From Brachionus koreanus (Eukaryota > Rotifera > Eurotatoria > Ploima > Brachionidae): a stretch of 64,000 bases of DNA. The stretch spans positions 749,163 to 813,162 of the forward strand of contig PJRA01000313.1 of assembly GCA_016987375.1 (NCBI GenBank), in the 5' to 3' direction. Under the pieces are notes generated by a model. That model was not told the origin of the DNA, did not search any database, and worked only from the letters and a program-made list of their open reading frames with translations. Positions 49,711 through 60,800 of this stretch are shown here, in pieces; position 1 is the stretch's first letter, and each line of letters begins with the position of its first letter. Made by a program: the position numbers and the translations under genes.

Positions 49711-52700
49711 TTAGGACTCATGAAGCAAAATAGACAAAATAAATAAAATAATAAATATTCCTAAAAAAATTAGTCGATGCATAATTTTTATTATCAAAAT
49801 TGGATTTTTTTTGCTCATTTCTTTTTCAAACGAGACCATTTTGATACCATCACTTTCACATGTTTCTGTATTTACTTCATTATCACGAGATAATTCCACA
49901 GCCTTATTCAAAAATTTGAATATTTAAAGTTTTTTAGTTAAAATTACTTTTCTGGCTAATTCAATCCAATTGACGCGGTAAATAAAAATAAACTGCAGAC
50001 TTATTAAGACCATACAGCCAAACGAAATTCCAATAAAAAAGCCTTTGAAAACATTTTGTTAACAAGATATTTGTATTATTTCAAAATGTCTTTACCGTAT
50101 ACTTTTAGTGATGTTGTAAGCATTAAAGACAAACCAATTGGCGAACCAACAAAATAGAAGCCAATTAACAAAAATATTGTTGTATATAATTGGTATCCAC
50201 ATGCTCTTAAAATACCAGAATTCATACCCTTGATATTAAATAAAATTTAGATATCAAAAAAAAAAAGAAAGTTTTAGAAATCAAATTTTAGCATTATTTT
50301 TTTAAAATTTGATTTTTGAATTCAATTAGTAATTTGAGAATATTTTCATATTTTAGATTTTATTTTTAATACAAAAAAAAGCAATAAAGCATTTGATTCC
50401 ATTTTTTCTTCTTAATAAAGTGATACTCAAACTAGGTTTGCCACAAGGATCAGTTTTAGGTCCACTACTTTTTTTAATCTTTGTGAATTACCTCCCTTTT
50501 CTGTTAAAAAAATTTGACATTAAAATGTTTGCTGATGACACAACCATCAGTTTCTCTGATAAAGATCTAGAGTGTACTAGTAAATCTTTATTTGTCTAAT
50601 AATATCTTAAATGATTGGTGTTTTTATAATAAGATAGATATAAATTGGTCGAAAACATTCTGCATGACTGCATTCTAAACCCTAAATAAGTCTTTTGGGC
50701 TTTAGGATTGACCAAGATTTAAAATTCTCTAAACAAGCTTATATCATTTCTTTAGTTGTAAATAAAAAATTATTAAGTATTAAAAGACTTTTCTATCTTT
50801 CAACTTCTGTTAAGATACAGTTTTTTAAGACTTTTATTTTACCTTATTTTGACTACAGTTCAGCTCTTCTATGATATTTTTCCAAAGAGGCACTAATCAA
50901 ACTAGCCAAGAGTTATTTTTTTTCAATATTTAAATTGTTTAAGTTTAAATTTGAAGTAAATAACTTTAATGATGTGAATAACTTTTTGGGAAAATATGGC
51001 TTATATGCATTTCAGCATAGAATCCTAGAGAGAATGTTAACATTCTCTTTTAAGATATTTTATTATCATAATTCGCCTGAACATTTAAAAAATAAATTAT
51101 TCAAAAATGACTTAAGAAATTTAAAATATAATTTAAGGAATAGCGAAAACTTAATAGAACCAATGGCAAAATCTGATAATGGTGAAAAAAAGTTTGGATT
51201 TTTTTACTCAAGATTGATAAATAGCTTCGTGATCAAGAGATCAATGTTGAAATTCACTACATTCAAGCTTTCTATTTACAATAATATAAATTTAATTTTT
51301 ACAGATTTTGTTAAAAAAATTAAAAGATTTGATTTAAATTTTTCAATGTTTAATTTTTAAATTAGTCAAAAAATCTTTTTTTTCATTTTTAAAGGTATTT
51401 GATGTTTTATATACAATTTAATAAATGAAGTGTTAATCAGTCTATTAGACAAGAGCACTAGCCTGTTGATTAGCCTTGAAATTGATTTTAAAATGATACT
51501 CTCAACATTTTTTTTCAACTTTACCTGAAAGCCATCTAGAATGTGAACGAAAGCTATTAATTTCAATAGATTTGAAGTTTTGTCTACGACTTCTGGATCA
51601 CTTGAAAACGTATATGGAAGAATGCTCGACAAACTGAAAATAAACACTGAAAGAACCATCACAGCCATACCTTAAAAAATTGTTTTAATTAGTTCTTTTA
51701 TTAATTCAGCTCTTACCCGAGACTATATAAGTTATTTTTGTCGAATTTTTTGCAAGGTCAGGTCTATTTGCGCCCAGAAAATTTCCTATTCGGATATTGG
51801 CTGCAATTGAAATACCGAAGGGGATCTTTTGAAAAGATTATTTGCTTTTTTCTATAAATTGAATTTTTTTTTTAAATACTTGAAAAAAAATGAAGAGTAT
51901 CTGTTGGGAAATGGCCATCATGGATAGCTGAATTTTAGGCAATGACGCTAAAAATGAATACAAAACAAAATTTTATTTTAGATTTTTTATTTTATTGATT
52001 ACATGCTGCTAGATTTCCAATTTCAAAATTACTCCATTCAATTAAGATGGAAAATAGACCTGGAATTGCTAGTCTCAAATAAATTCTCCAATCTAACAAC
52101 GATTCAACACACCATCCTAAAAAATAAATTTAGAAAATTTTATATTCCTCTTTGGTTTACCTGTCCAAGAGTCCAAATATATTTTTTTTAGGTAAATGTA
52201 TACAATTAAAAAAATAACTAAAAAAAATGAGGATAAATCAACTGCTAGAGCAGCTCCGCTTTTAAAAATAAAGTTTGAAATAAAAATTTATTTTTAAATC
52301 TTCTTTACCGAACTCCCATGTTAAATGCGTAAATTAAAATTGCATGTAAAGCTGTGTTGATTAAAATAGCTAAAAAATTTAAATACATTATTGGATACAC
52401 TATATTCTAGAACAAAATTTTTTTTTCAATTTTTCTCATTTAGTTTTTTAAAAAGTGTTTTTTTACCTGTGACTGGATATATTTTGACAATATTGCCGAT
52501 AAATTATAAAACTATTAAAAAAAACAATTATTTTTAAAATCTCTATTTTTGACTATTTTTTTTTACTATAATTGTTGGAAGAAATACAATAATGTATTGA
52601 TCGGCCACTCTTAAAGAAAAAAAATAGAATTCAACAAGTTAAGAGTTAAGTTAATACTGGGCAACTTCTATTTCATCTACAATCAAGTACATAATTTTTT

Positions 52701-53203
52701 TTGAAGAAATCAATAATGCAGCATTTGCAAACATAGTCATTACTGAAATTAAGATTGCTTTTTGCATTAAAATACCAATTTTTTTTTTATTCTTGCCTCC
52801 ATTTAGCTTTTGAAATTAAAATTTATTTTTCTTTATTTTTACTTATAGAATTTATAAACTTGTGGAAATAAAGTGTCACATGCTGTTGTGAGGCCTTCTG
52901 AACTCGATAACACAAGCACATAAATGAGCTTTAGAAATTTAATTATTATTAAATAAAGAAGGTTTTTTTTTACAGAGTTAGCCAAAGAAACTCCATCTAG
53001 TTCAGTTTGACCAAGATGACCACAGAAAATTGTGCTGATAATTGGAAAAAAAACCTGGCTGAGACATCCTATGATCTTTTAAAAAAAGTGAATTAATGCT
53101 TGGCTAATTTTAAGATATTTACCAAAGGTATAGATGTTAAAACAATTTCCTTAAATTCGTTTTTAAAATCCTTGAAATTGAGTTTTTCAATTAAAAAAGA
53201 CAT
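49711..53203 (-). CDS. SLC47A: MATE-family multidrug/toxin extrusion transporter
   Basis: Proton- or sodium-coupled exporter of organic cations, plasma membrane, about 12 helices. Fifteen exons, 513 residues: 53203-53123, 53075-52974, 52928-52860, 52806-52658, 52609-52567, 52511-52467, 52406-52309, 52258-52161, 52116-52003, 51947-51880, 51825-51717, 51670-51525, 50228-50096, 50042-49948, 49902-49711; phases close. Family landmarks: FCGHLGQTELDGVSLANS, GLTTACDTLFPQ, LRLAIPGLFSILIEWSNFEI, IPFGISIAANIRIGNFLGAN, GMNSGILRACGYQ and YFVGSPIGL. The C-terminal helix with a short tail is as in animal SLC47 proteins. Intron 12 is 1.3 kb because a LINE sits in it in opposite orientation. Confidence 0.92.
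50393..51490 (+). mobile_element. 5'-truncated LINE in MATE intron 12
   Basis: Plus-strand reverse-transcriptase pieces: LPQGSVLGPLLFLIFVNYLP followed by KMFADDTTISFSD (polymerase catalytic FADD), then after frame breaks a C-terminal domain (51000-51310; FQHRILERMLTFSFKIFYYH). The 3' tail carries CCTGTTGATTAGCCTTGAAATT. Stops and frame breaks show it is inactive. It is inserted in the intron between MATE exons 12 and 13, antisense to the gene. Confidence 0.85.
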
Positions 53204-53530
53204 TTTAAAAAAATCCATTTGTCATTAAAATAAAGTAAGCATTTAGCAAATTTAGTTCAAGAATTAAAATTACTTAAGTTATCTTATCTTGGTCATCCGT
53301 TTATTCGAGACTGCTTTGCTTTATTTTTTAATTAGTTTTATCTTTTAAAAACCTTACGACATTTTTTTTATTAGAATTTTAATTACCTAAATAGTAGAAA
53401 CAACGATTGTAATAAAATTTCTATATTTCTGTTTTCAAATAATTTTTTTATATTCAAAGATTTTTTTTTGAAACCATTAAGTTGGTTGAAGTTTTAAAAT
53501 AAATTTAAATTCATTTTTAGAAAACTAAAT

Positions 53531-54040
53531 TTAACAAGTTTGATTTTTATTTAATAATTGTTTATTTACAAAATCAAATATTTTTTTTATATTTTTTAAA
53601 ACAAATAAAGAAAATTTTAAATTCGTCATTATTTGAATTTTGGATAAAACTCTTTTAAGACATTTTAAACAAAGCTTACGGCAAGAACAAATTTTTTTTT
53701 TAAGTGTACCTAATTCTGAACCTTGTGTTACATCTAACTTGAGTGAAGTAGGTTTAGATTTTTCATTTTCTAAACGGACATTTTGTGTTCTTTTAGTAAA
53801 GTAAATGAATAGAAGACCTGAGGAATTATTATCAATCCCATAATGAAACAACTTTAAGAGCAAAAGATTGTAATCGATCACATCAAAACTTTTCTAAAAT
53901 TGATAATTAATAAATGATAAAGCTGTAATTTTATTTTCTTTTGCTAGATTTATTTGACTTAAATATAAATAAAGAGTAATCTGGCATTAATGACCAGGCC
54001 TAAATCCATGCTGACTATTAAAAAAACTATGTGATTAGAA
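53531..54040 (-). mobile_element. LINE reverse-transcriptase palm fragment
   Basis: Minus-strand frames give SQHGFRPGH, then FDVIDYNLLLLKLFHYGI, RTQNVRLENEKSKPTSLKLD and VTQGSELGTL. These follow the LINE polymerase order (GFR.GH, SKAFD.VDH..L..KL..YGI, V.QGS.LGP). Several stops and a missing catalytic core mark it as dead. Confidence 0.8.
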
Positions 54041-54414
54041 TCATTAAAATAAAAATAAAATAGAGTCAACTAATTTATTTTCATTTAGTGAGATTACATC
54101 AAAAATGTTAAGCAAAGCAGTTTGTAAAACAACGTCTTTTAAAAAAATTTATATTTAATAATATTTTCTAGAAAAATAATCTTCACTAAAATTAAAAACT
54201 TCTGAAAAAAGTTTTAAAGTACTTTACACAAAAATTTAAAGTTATAATTTGATATTTTATTCAATGTTAACTTATTTTAATTGTACTTTTACTTTTATTC
54301 ATTTATTTAATATGTTAATTAGTTTGGGTAAATTTAAGAGGTGACTAAAAATATTGAATAGAAAAAGTTAAAAATAAAAACAAATTTCAAAATATATAAC
54401 TATCTATACATTTA

Positions 54415-54740
54415 GTACTAGTAGTAGTAGTAGTAAAACTGCAGCTTAGAGGTTATCTAAGCATAGCTCTAAAGAGCTGTAGCAGTCGTTTCTTTTTGTT
54501 TCGCCAACCAACTATCAGGCTTAGCTTTGAGACTATTTATGCTCTTTACATTTACTACATCTTCCGGAAGTTTATTCCATCCATTTACAACTCTATTTGT
54601 AAAAAAGTTAAATCTTGGAAGACAGTTCTTTATTCTTTCACGAGTAAGAGAATAGCTATTTCTTCTCAACTCCTGTAACTGTAGCATTTTTGACTTAGTA
54701 TTCCATTTTAAATCACTTTGTATGTAAATAACCAAATTTC
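54415..54740 (-). mobile_element. LINE polymerase tail with (TAC)n 3' end
   Basis: Open minus-strand frame: LRRNSYSLTRERIKNCLP, then FNFFTNRVVNGWNKLPEDVV and NSLKAKPDSWLA, the conserved C-terminal end of CR1/L2-like LINEs. It terminates in a CTACTACTACTACTA microsatellite (54418-54436 on the plus strand as TAG repeats), typical of a LINE 3' terminus. Likely the 3' end of the same or a related insertion as 53531-54040. Confidence 0.8.
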
Positions 54741-55319
54741 TTTCAACATTTGACTTACTCGAGGTTTTTGAATCAATTAATAATCAAACTCTGGATTTTT
54801 GTTGCCAATATGAACTAAAAAATGGTTGATATAAAAGCACAACCAAGCATAATAATAAATATATAAAGTGACTTTTATATTCCTTTTTAAACAAGCCAAT
54901 TAATGCATAGTTAATGACTCTAATAACAACTGGCTCTTGATGGTCAATAATTCAATAAATCAGAATATAACTGATAATAGCATCAAATCTGTTTATTAAG
55001 AAAAACTATAAAAAAAAAACTTAACAAAAACTGATCAAAGAAATATAATGACATCATTAATTTTAAATTTAATAAAATTTAAATTTTCAAAGTTGAATAT
55101 TTTTTTAAGAAATAACATTTTTGATATAAAAAGTTCTAAAAAGTAATTAAATTTCGCCTTTTTTGAAAATTAGATAATAAATTTTTTAAAAAAATCCACA
55201 TAAAATATGTTTAATTTAAGCACAATATTGCAAAAAAAAATATCTAATTTTAATAAAATATTTCAAGTAAACATCAAAGAATTTTTGAATATTTAAATAC
55301 GAAAAAAGTGTCTTATAAA

Positions 55320-56936
55320 ATGTTTTACGAGCAGAATCAATTCGATAGTGTCCTAGAGTGTCCGGTTTGTCTAAATCGTTACGACATACCGCTCATGGTT
55401 CCGTGTTGCTGGAAAACAATATGTAAAAAATGCGCAGAAAAAATGAACTTAAACGGCTGCTGTATGTTATGTAAATCCAAAAATCTACAAATTACTACCT
55501 CAAATGGCCAAATAAAATTACCAATAAATGAAGCCTTGTCTAAACTACTTAATCTGAAGCCTGTTGATGTGATTAACACTGATCTATACCGAAAAATATC
55601 CGATTTTTACAAATCAATCAATTTAAACCTTGACGAATTGACTAGAATCGAAGAATCAACCGAAACTAATATAACTGATTATTTTTCTCTGCTCAGAAGT
55701 GAAATATCGAACAATGTTGAAAACTTAATACGAAAGGCTCTTGAAATAAAGAAAAATATCCAACGAGAACTAGATTCGATTGAAAATTCTTTCATCTGCT
55801 ATTTTAAACATTTAAATTTATCTTATTTTAGATCATGCATAAAAGAAAAGCTCAAAAATTGGCAAATAAATCTAAACGATTCATCATTTGATCAACATGA
55901 CAAATTATTAGCAGATTGTGAAATTCTAAATCTGGATTTAAGTCAAAAAATTAATTTTATTAACCAATATTTGTTAAATATAAACAAAATAGTATTTAAT
56001 CAAAAAAATGAAATTAATACACTTTTAGAAAATTACATCGGTAATTTAGACTTCGAAATTTCATCCGATCCTATGCAACTACCTTTAACTGTTAAATATT
56101 TGAATCATATAGTCAAAAAAGATGTTATTAATATTGACTTGAATATTAAATTAATTTACACTGGACCAGTGGGATACAAAAAAATTCTTTTAGTCTCAAA
56201 AAAAGATTATGATGAATTTAGTGATGTAAATTTTCAGGTATGTGATTTGTCTAGCAAAATTTTCTATGAGCACAACGAGTTTAAAGGAAAAGTGAACTTT
56301 GTTCAAACAAGTCTAAAGTATGTTTGCGTCTCGCTAACTGACTATAAAACAGGAAGAAATATTCTTAAGCTATTCACTGATAAGCTTGGACTAGTCAAGT
56401 CAATAATCTTGGATGACAAAGCAAGTTTTTTGTACTTAAACAACAATTTTATCTATGCAAAAATATCCACTGTTTTTCCTTTTCTGCACAAATTCGATTA
56501 CAACTTGGAAAAACAGCCGGTGTTTGATGACGATGCAAAAGGTCTCAATGCTAAAAGTGACCTGTTGGCATGCTTAAATTTGGAAAAAATTTTAGCAGTC
56601 GAAAATAGCCGAATTTACATGTTTGATGAGTACTTTTCTTGCATTAATGTATACTCAGAGAAAAGTGGAGAATTCATGGAAAAGATTAAACTACGCAATT
56701 GTATTAATTGTTTTGTTAAATTGAGTTTAGGGGATGAAGAAAAAGATGCCGAAAGAATTATTTGCGTTGATCGCGAAAATAAATCTATTTGCGTTTATAC
56801 TAAAGATAAAAAAGTTATTGTTGAGAACAATTTGGAAAAGTCAATAAAAAATGTAGATAGTTTTTTTGTATGCCATGACGGCTCGCTAATGCTTACGGAC
56901 AATTTAAACGATTTTATTTATTATTACAGCGTTTAA
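55320..56936 (+). CDS. Intronless RING-finger protein with propeller-like C-terminal half
   Basis: Single-exon gene, 538 residues from the ATG at 55320; an in-frame GTG lies 12 nt upstream, but ATG is the sensible start. N-terminal RING-type zinc finger at about residues 13-50: CPVC, then PCCWKTICKKC and CCMLC. The usual C-x-H pair reads C-W-K, so it is a variant. A helical, charged segment (about 85-240, coiled-coil-like) follows, then a C-terminal half of short hydrophobic strands ending in repeated D.......I.VY patterns (NVYSEKSGEF, ICVYTKDKKV), suggesting a beta-propeller as in TRIM/NHL E3 ligases. Probable ubiquitin ligase; the substrate is unknown. Lack of introns, where neighbours have 6-15 exons, suggests a retrogene. 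Confidence 0.7.
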   Translation: MFYEQNQFDSVLECPVCLNRYDIPLMVPCCWKTICKKCAEKMNLNGCCMLCKSKNLQITTSNGQIKLPINEALSKLLNLKPVDVINTDLYRKISDFYKSINLNLDELTRIEESTETNITDYFSLLRSEISNNVENLIRKALEIKKNIQRELDSIENSFICYFKHLNLSYFRSCIKEKLKNWQINLNDSSFDQHDKLLADCEILNLDLSQKINFINQYLLNINKIVFNQKNEINTLLENYIGNLDFEISSDPMQLPLTVKYLNHIVKKDVINIDLNIKLIYTGPVGYKKILLVSKKDYDEFSDVNFQVCDLSSKIFYEHNEFKGKVNFVQTSLKYVCVSLTDYKTGRNILKLFTDKLGLVKSIILDDKASFLYLNNNFIYAKISTVFPFLHKFDYNLEKQPVFDDDAKGLNAKSDLLACLNLEKILAVENSRIYMFDEYFSCINVYSEKSGEFMEKIKLRNCINCFVKLSLGDEEKDAERIICVDRENKSICVYTKDKKVIVENNLEKSIKNVDSFFVCHDGSLMLTDNLNDFIYYYSV

Positions 56937-57630
56937 ACAAGTAAATACCACATAAACCGTTTAGGTTTTATTTTACTCAAATGCTTAGCTTGGTGCGCTC
57001 AAATAAAAGAGAATAAAAAACAAAATGTTTTAATTATATTTTATTAATTTTTAAAATAAAAATCATTGTTAATATTAATTAATTTAATTTTATAAACTTA
57101 ACTTTTTGCTTAAAAACATCACTAAACAGAATTATTTTAGTGAAAAAATACCTTTGTTGAAAAATAATAAAAATAATAATGATAAGCTACAGCATGATAC
57201 CTGCGGAGCGAGACTATCTTTAGTCTGGCTATGGTAGCTATAAAAAAAAAAAAGTTATAATTAGTCCGAGNNNNNNNNNNNNNNNNNNNNNNNNNNNNNN
57301 NNNNNNNNNNNNNNNNNNNNNNNNNNNNNNNNNNNNNNNNNNNNNNNNCTTCTTCTTTTTTCCACTTCTTTTCTTCTTTTCTTTTTCTCATATTTTCTTC
57401 CTGATGTTAAATTTAATTTAGAGTATCCGTAAGCCTCCTCGGTGGCTAACCCTAGCAACCCAGCCCTAGCAACCGCGGGCTAATCGATGGACACTAAGGT
57501 TTCAATAAAATTATTCCATAAAATTCCAATAAATTTAACATCTAACTCTTTAGAGCTAATTTAAAAACTTAAAAAAATTGTTAATTATTACTTTTATTTA
57601 AATTAAAAAATTTAATAAAAAAAATTAGTT
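56937..57630. other. Spacer RING gene to TPMT-2, with gap
   Basis: Between the RING stop and the TPMT-2 stop (convergent). It includes an AT-rich 3' flank with AATAAA strings, then a less AT-rich block around a run of 78 N (57271-57348). The block on the left has a small hairpin (AGACTATCTTTAGTCT). The block on the right is a CT-rich tract followed by a repeated CCCTAGCAACC motif (57440-57475). Confidence 0.55.
57271..57348. other. Assembly gap (78 N)
   Basis: Undetermined bases flanked on the right by a CTTCTTCTTTTTTCC low-complexity tract, so the gap is probably a collapsed simple repeat. Open frames reported across it are artefacts. Confidence 0.99.
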
Positions 57631-59504
57631 CTAATTTTTATTTTTCAAAAAATATAATTTATTAAAAAGACAATTGGATTCTCGCAATTTTTCGTTGAAT
57701 GGACGATTGTGCATTTTGCTTTCAATTAAATCAATAGTGCATCTTTCTCCTTCGAAAATTCGAAATTTTTGATCAATCATATACAATAAATTAATTTAAT
57801 TAGATTTTACCATAAAGTTTCTGAATTTCTTCCATTCGAACCGAATGCGGAGGTCCCGGGTAAAGATTTTGATCATAGTCATATGTATCCATCAAATACT
57901 TAAATTTTTCACCAAGTAAGCCGAGCATATGTTCTACATATCTAAATAATTTTTTGTAAAATTGATTTTAAATTACAGTCGATCCTTGCTTTAAAGAAAC
58001 TGTCCTTAAAGAGCCCTTTTGAAAGTTATTGAAGACAATAAAATACATACAAAATTATTTTGATTTTACTGAATTTGTTTATTGGAAATTTTACTTTAAT
58101 AAAAAGCAATTTAAAAAAAAATACCCTACTTTAATGAAATCAAAGATAAAAATTTGACACCTTAAAACAATCAATTAATTTTTTTTTTTATTTTTCAAAA
58201 ACTAATTTTCTGACCAAATAATTAAACATATGTACCCTGTTACTCCATACTGAATTGATTTTAAATTTTATTTTTTAAATCTGAAGGAGCATTAGCTCGT
58301 TACATAGTACAAATAGAAAAAGACTACTTATTATCAATCAAAAAAATCGAAAATGAACGAAAATAATCAAGCAAAAACAAATACACTAGAAACAAAATTA
58401 GATATAATTAAGATGTGTGTTGAAGAAAAAATATATGTAAAGCAGTTTGTTTTTTGGTTCACTGAAATTCAAAATTACACAAACGTAACAATATCTGGTA
58501 CTGACATATAACAACAAGCCTTTAAATATGGAAAAATGTTAAATCATCCGGAATCCAAGGCAAGCAGTGGCTAGTTATGTAATTTCATATCAAGAAATAG
58601 GATCACTTTCATAAAGGATTACGACATCAATGATATATTCAATGCTGACGAAAGTCCATTATTTTACAAGCCATTACCAGAGAGAACGAAATGTTCCTAT
58701 TTTTTAACATGTAAATTTTGATACAACGGAAGCACTTTTTTTGAAACCAAGTCATTCGTTAAATCAAGGATCGACCGTACTGCAATAATCATACCTGATT
58801 CGCAAGTCTTTTGGCAAAGCCACCAAAGATCCTCTGTCCCAAACATAGCCAAATGGTTTTTCAACATCCCGATTCATTTTAAAAAAATCTCCATTGTACA
58901 ATTTAATTCGATTATCCAAACTCTAAAAACTAAAAAAATTAATAGTCCAGCTGATTAGATATATACCTTGAATAGCTTGAAATTAGACAACGTTGAAATT
59001 TTATAATTAATTGAGTTTTCGGTAAAAAACTGTTCACATGCAATCTCTGAAAACTCTACACCAACTACCTCATGTCCTAGCGACCATAGCCTTTATTAAT
59101 TCATAAATTATTGGAGAGAAAAATAGAAAAGTTTACCAAGCCATATCTACTTCTTTGCCACATAATGGAAAAAATATTCTAATTTTGGTATCATCGTTTG
59201 CCAAAAGATGAAAGTATTTTTCCAAAAATCTTAATAAAAATTATTGTTGTTTTTAATTAAATTATTATTAATGATTCAGAAAAATAGTTAATAGTTAATA
59301 AAACCAGAATGATCTAAAAAAGCACAAAGAAAAAGAGTCATCTAGTATATATGTATTTTGTTGGCGATAAAAATAATCCTAAATTTTAAAATTTTCTTAC
59401 GGATGATTTACAGATTTGTGAAAAGAAATTTGAGAATTCTTCCATCTGTCCGACCAGTAACTTGCATCAGTGTATGTAGTCTCAATTTTATCCATTTTAA
59501 ACAT
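57631..59504 (-). CDS. TPMT: TPMT-2: thiopurine S-methyltransferase-like enzyme
   Basis: Six exons, 232 residues: 59504-59401, 59229-59137, 59090-58967, 58922-58795, 57941-57811, 57749-57631. Signatures: YWSDRW, IRIFFPLCGKEVDMAW (SAM motif I), GHEVVGVEFSEIACEQFF, FGYVWDRGSLVALP and YPGPPHSV. Start is the first ATG at 59504; a second Met three codons on (59495) is also possible. It keeps the first intron (after NHP) that TPMT-1 also has and that TPMT-4 and TPMT-5 lack, so it looks like the ancestral gene structure in the array. Intron 4 is 853 bp because a Tigger-like transposon is inserted. Confidence 0.9.
57976..58777 (+). mobile_element. Pogo/Tigger-like DNA transposon relic
   Basis: Inverted ends C(A/G)GTCGATCCTTG...TTTAA at 57976 and the complement ending at 58777, each flanked by TA. 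The plus-strand interior has frames with FKYGKMLNHPE-like and SSGWLCNFISRN-like text (HTH_CENPB-type region) and DINDIFNADESPLFYKPLPE, matching the first catalytic Asp region of Tigger/jerky DDE transposases (NADES.LFYK.LP). Only the front half of the transposase remains, with internal stops. It is inserted in intron 4 of TPMT-2, antisense to it. Confidence 0.85.
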
Positions 59505-59629
59505 AAAACAATACAAATACCATAGAATTTGTTTTAAATATTTATTTTGAAAATAAAATTTAACATAGACTAATTATACTTTTTTAATTTATGAAAATTA
59601 TATAAGATAAAATGTTAATTTAAAAATAT

Positions 59630-60544
59630 TTAATGCTTGGTTATTAAAAAAAGATTGTTAAAACCTGGTTCAGAATTTATTGTTTTGTTGTATGATTCAA
59701 ATGGTTGGCTATCGATCAATTCTAATTTAAATTTGTGGCCTTGACAAAAATTATATATAAAAAAGGAAAATTGAAAAGTTAAATTTTTTACCAAAATTTT
59801 GTTGAATCTCTTCAATATTAATTGAATGAGGAGGGCCCTCAAATGTTCTAGGATCATAGTCAAAAACAACAAGCAAATAGCGAACATTATTGTCAAGTAA
59901 AGTTTTCATATGATTGGCATACTTGATTCGCAAGTCTAAATGAAGGGCACCATAAGCTCCTCTATCCCACACACATTCAAATGGCTTTTCCAATTCAGAA
60001 TTGAATTTAAAAAAGTCCCCATTGTACAACTTTATTCTACCATCTTCACTCTTTTAAAATTTGATTATTTTAATAAAAAATACTTTTTATTTAAATTTTA
60101 AAAATAAGCATACAGTAAAGAGCTTTAAATCCTTTAGGTCTTTGACAGAATATTTTATGTTATTTTCAGAAAAAAATTGTTCACAAGCCATTTGAACAAA
60201 TTCAACTCCTACAACTTCATGGCCAAGTGATGCAAGCCTTTAGATGTTTTTCAATAAATGTTAAAAATTTTAAAGGATATTTTTAGAATTTTTTTTTACC
60301 AGGCCATGTCAACCGCTTTGCCACAAAGCGGAAAAAATATTCTTTTAATCTCATTATCGACCATTCTATTTAAATGCTTGACCAAGTATGCATTATTCTC
60401 ATCTTTGTGGAAGAATATTTCGTTTTTTTTCCATGACTGATTCCAATACTCGATTCCTGTTTCTTTTGATGCTAAGCTAGAAAAAATCTGAAAAAATTTT
60501 AAATTAAATGATTAACAAATTTTTATAAAAAATATTTAATTACT
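59630..60544 (-). CDS. TPMT: TPMT-3: thiopurine S-methyltransferase-like enzyme, one intron lost
   Basis: Core exons 60487-60300, 60237-60114, 60050-59792, 59739-59630 (226 codons plus stop). Signatures: EYWNQSW, IKRIFFPLCGKAVDMAW, GHEVVGVEFVQMACEQFF, FECVWDRGAYGALHLDLRIK and EGPPHSINI. The 60050-59792 exon is the exact fusion of two exons separated by an intron in TPMT-1, 2, 4, 5 and 6. The start codon is not clear: the core exon is open at its 5' end, and a basic in-phase segment lies upstream (ending at donor 60544; KNKGKNLFDNGFFKLPR) that could be an N-terminal extension, but no ATG in frame was found for it. The 60237-60050 region is nearly identical to TPMT-5. Confidence 0.82.
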
Positions 60545-60800
60545 CTTGGTAATTTAAAAAAACCATTATCAAATAAATTTTTTCCTTTATTTTTAAGCAA
60601 GAAAATTTTTCTAAAAAACACTAATTTTTTTGTTAAATTTCATTAAATGTTTTTAAACTGAATTGAATTAAAAATAATTTTAATTCTAGAAAAGTAAATT
60701 AAATCGCATTTAGCCAAATATTATTCTACATTTTTATAATTTATTAAAATTTATTTTGAATTATATGTTCGAATAAGCGTTTAATCGAGCAAACAGTGAT

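Larger units (their letters stand above)
53204..55319. other. Spacer MATE to RING gene with LINE debris
   Basis: 2.1 kb upstream of both the MATE gene (minus) and the RING gene (plus), so promoters for both should be here. Most of the middle is LINE-derived (53531-54740, minus). The last 500 bp is featureless AT-rich DNA. Confidence 0.55.

Noticed and set aside
57137..57458. Two frames running through the N gap
   Set aside because: They depend on unknown bases and on a low-complexity CTT tract.
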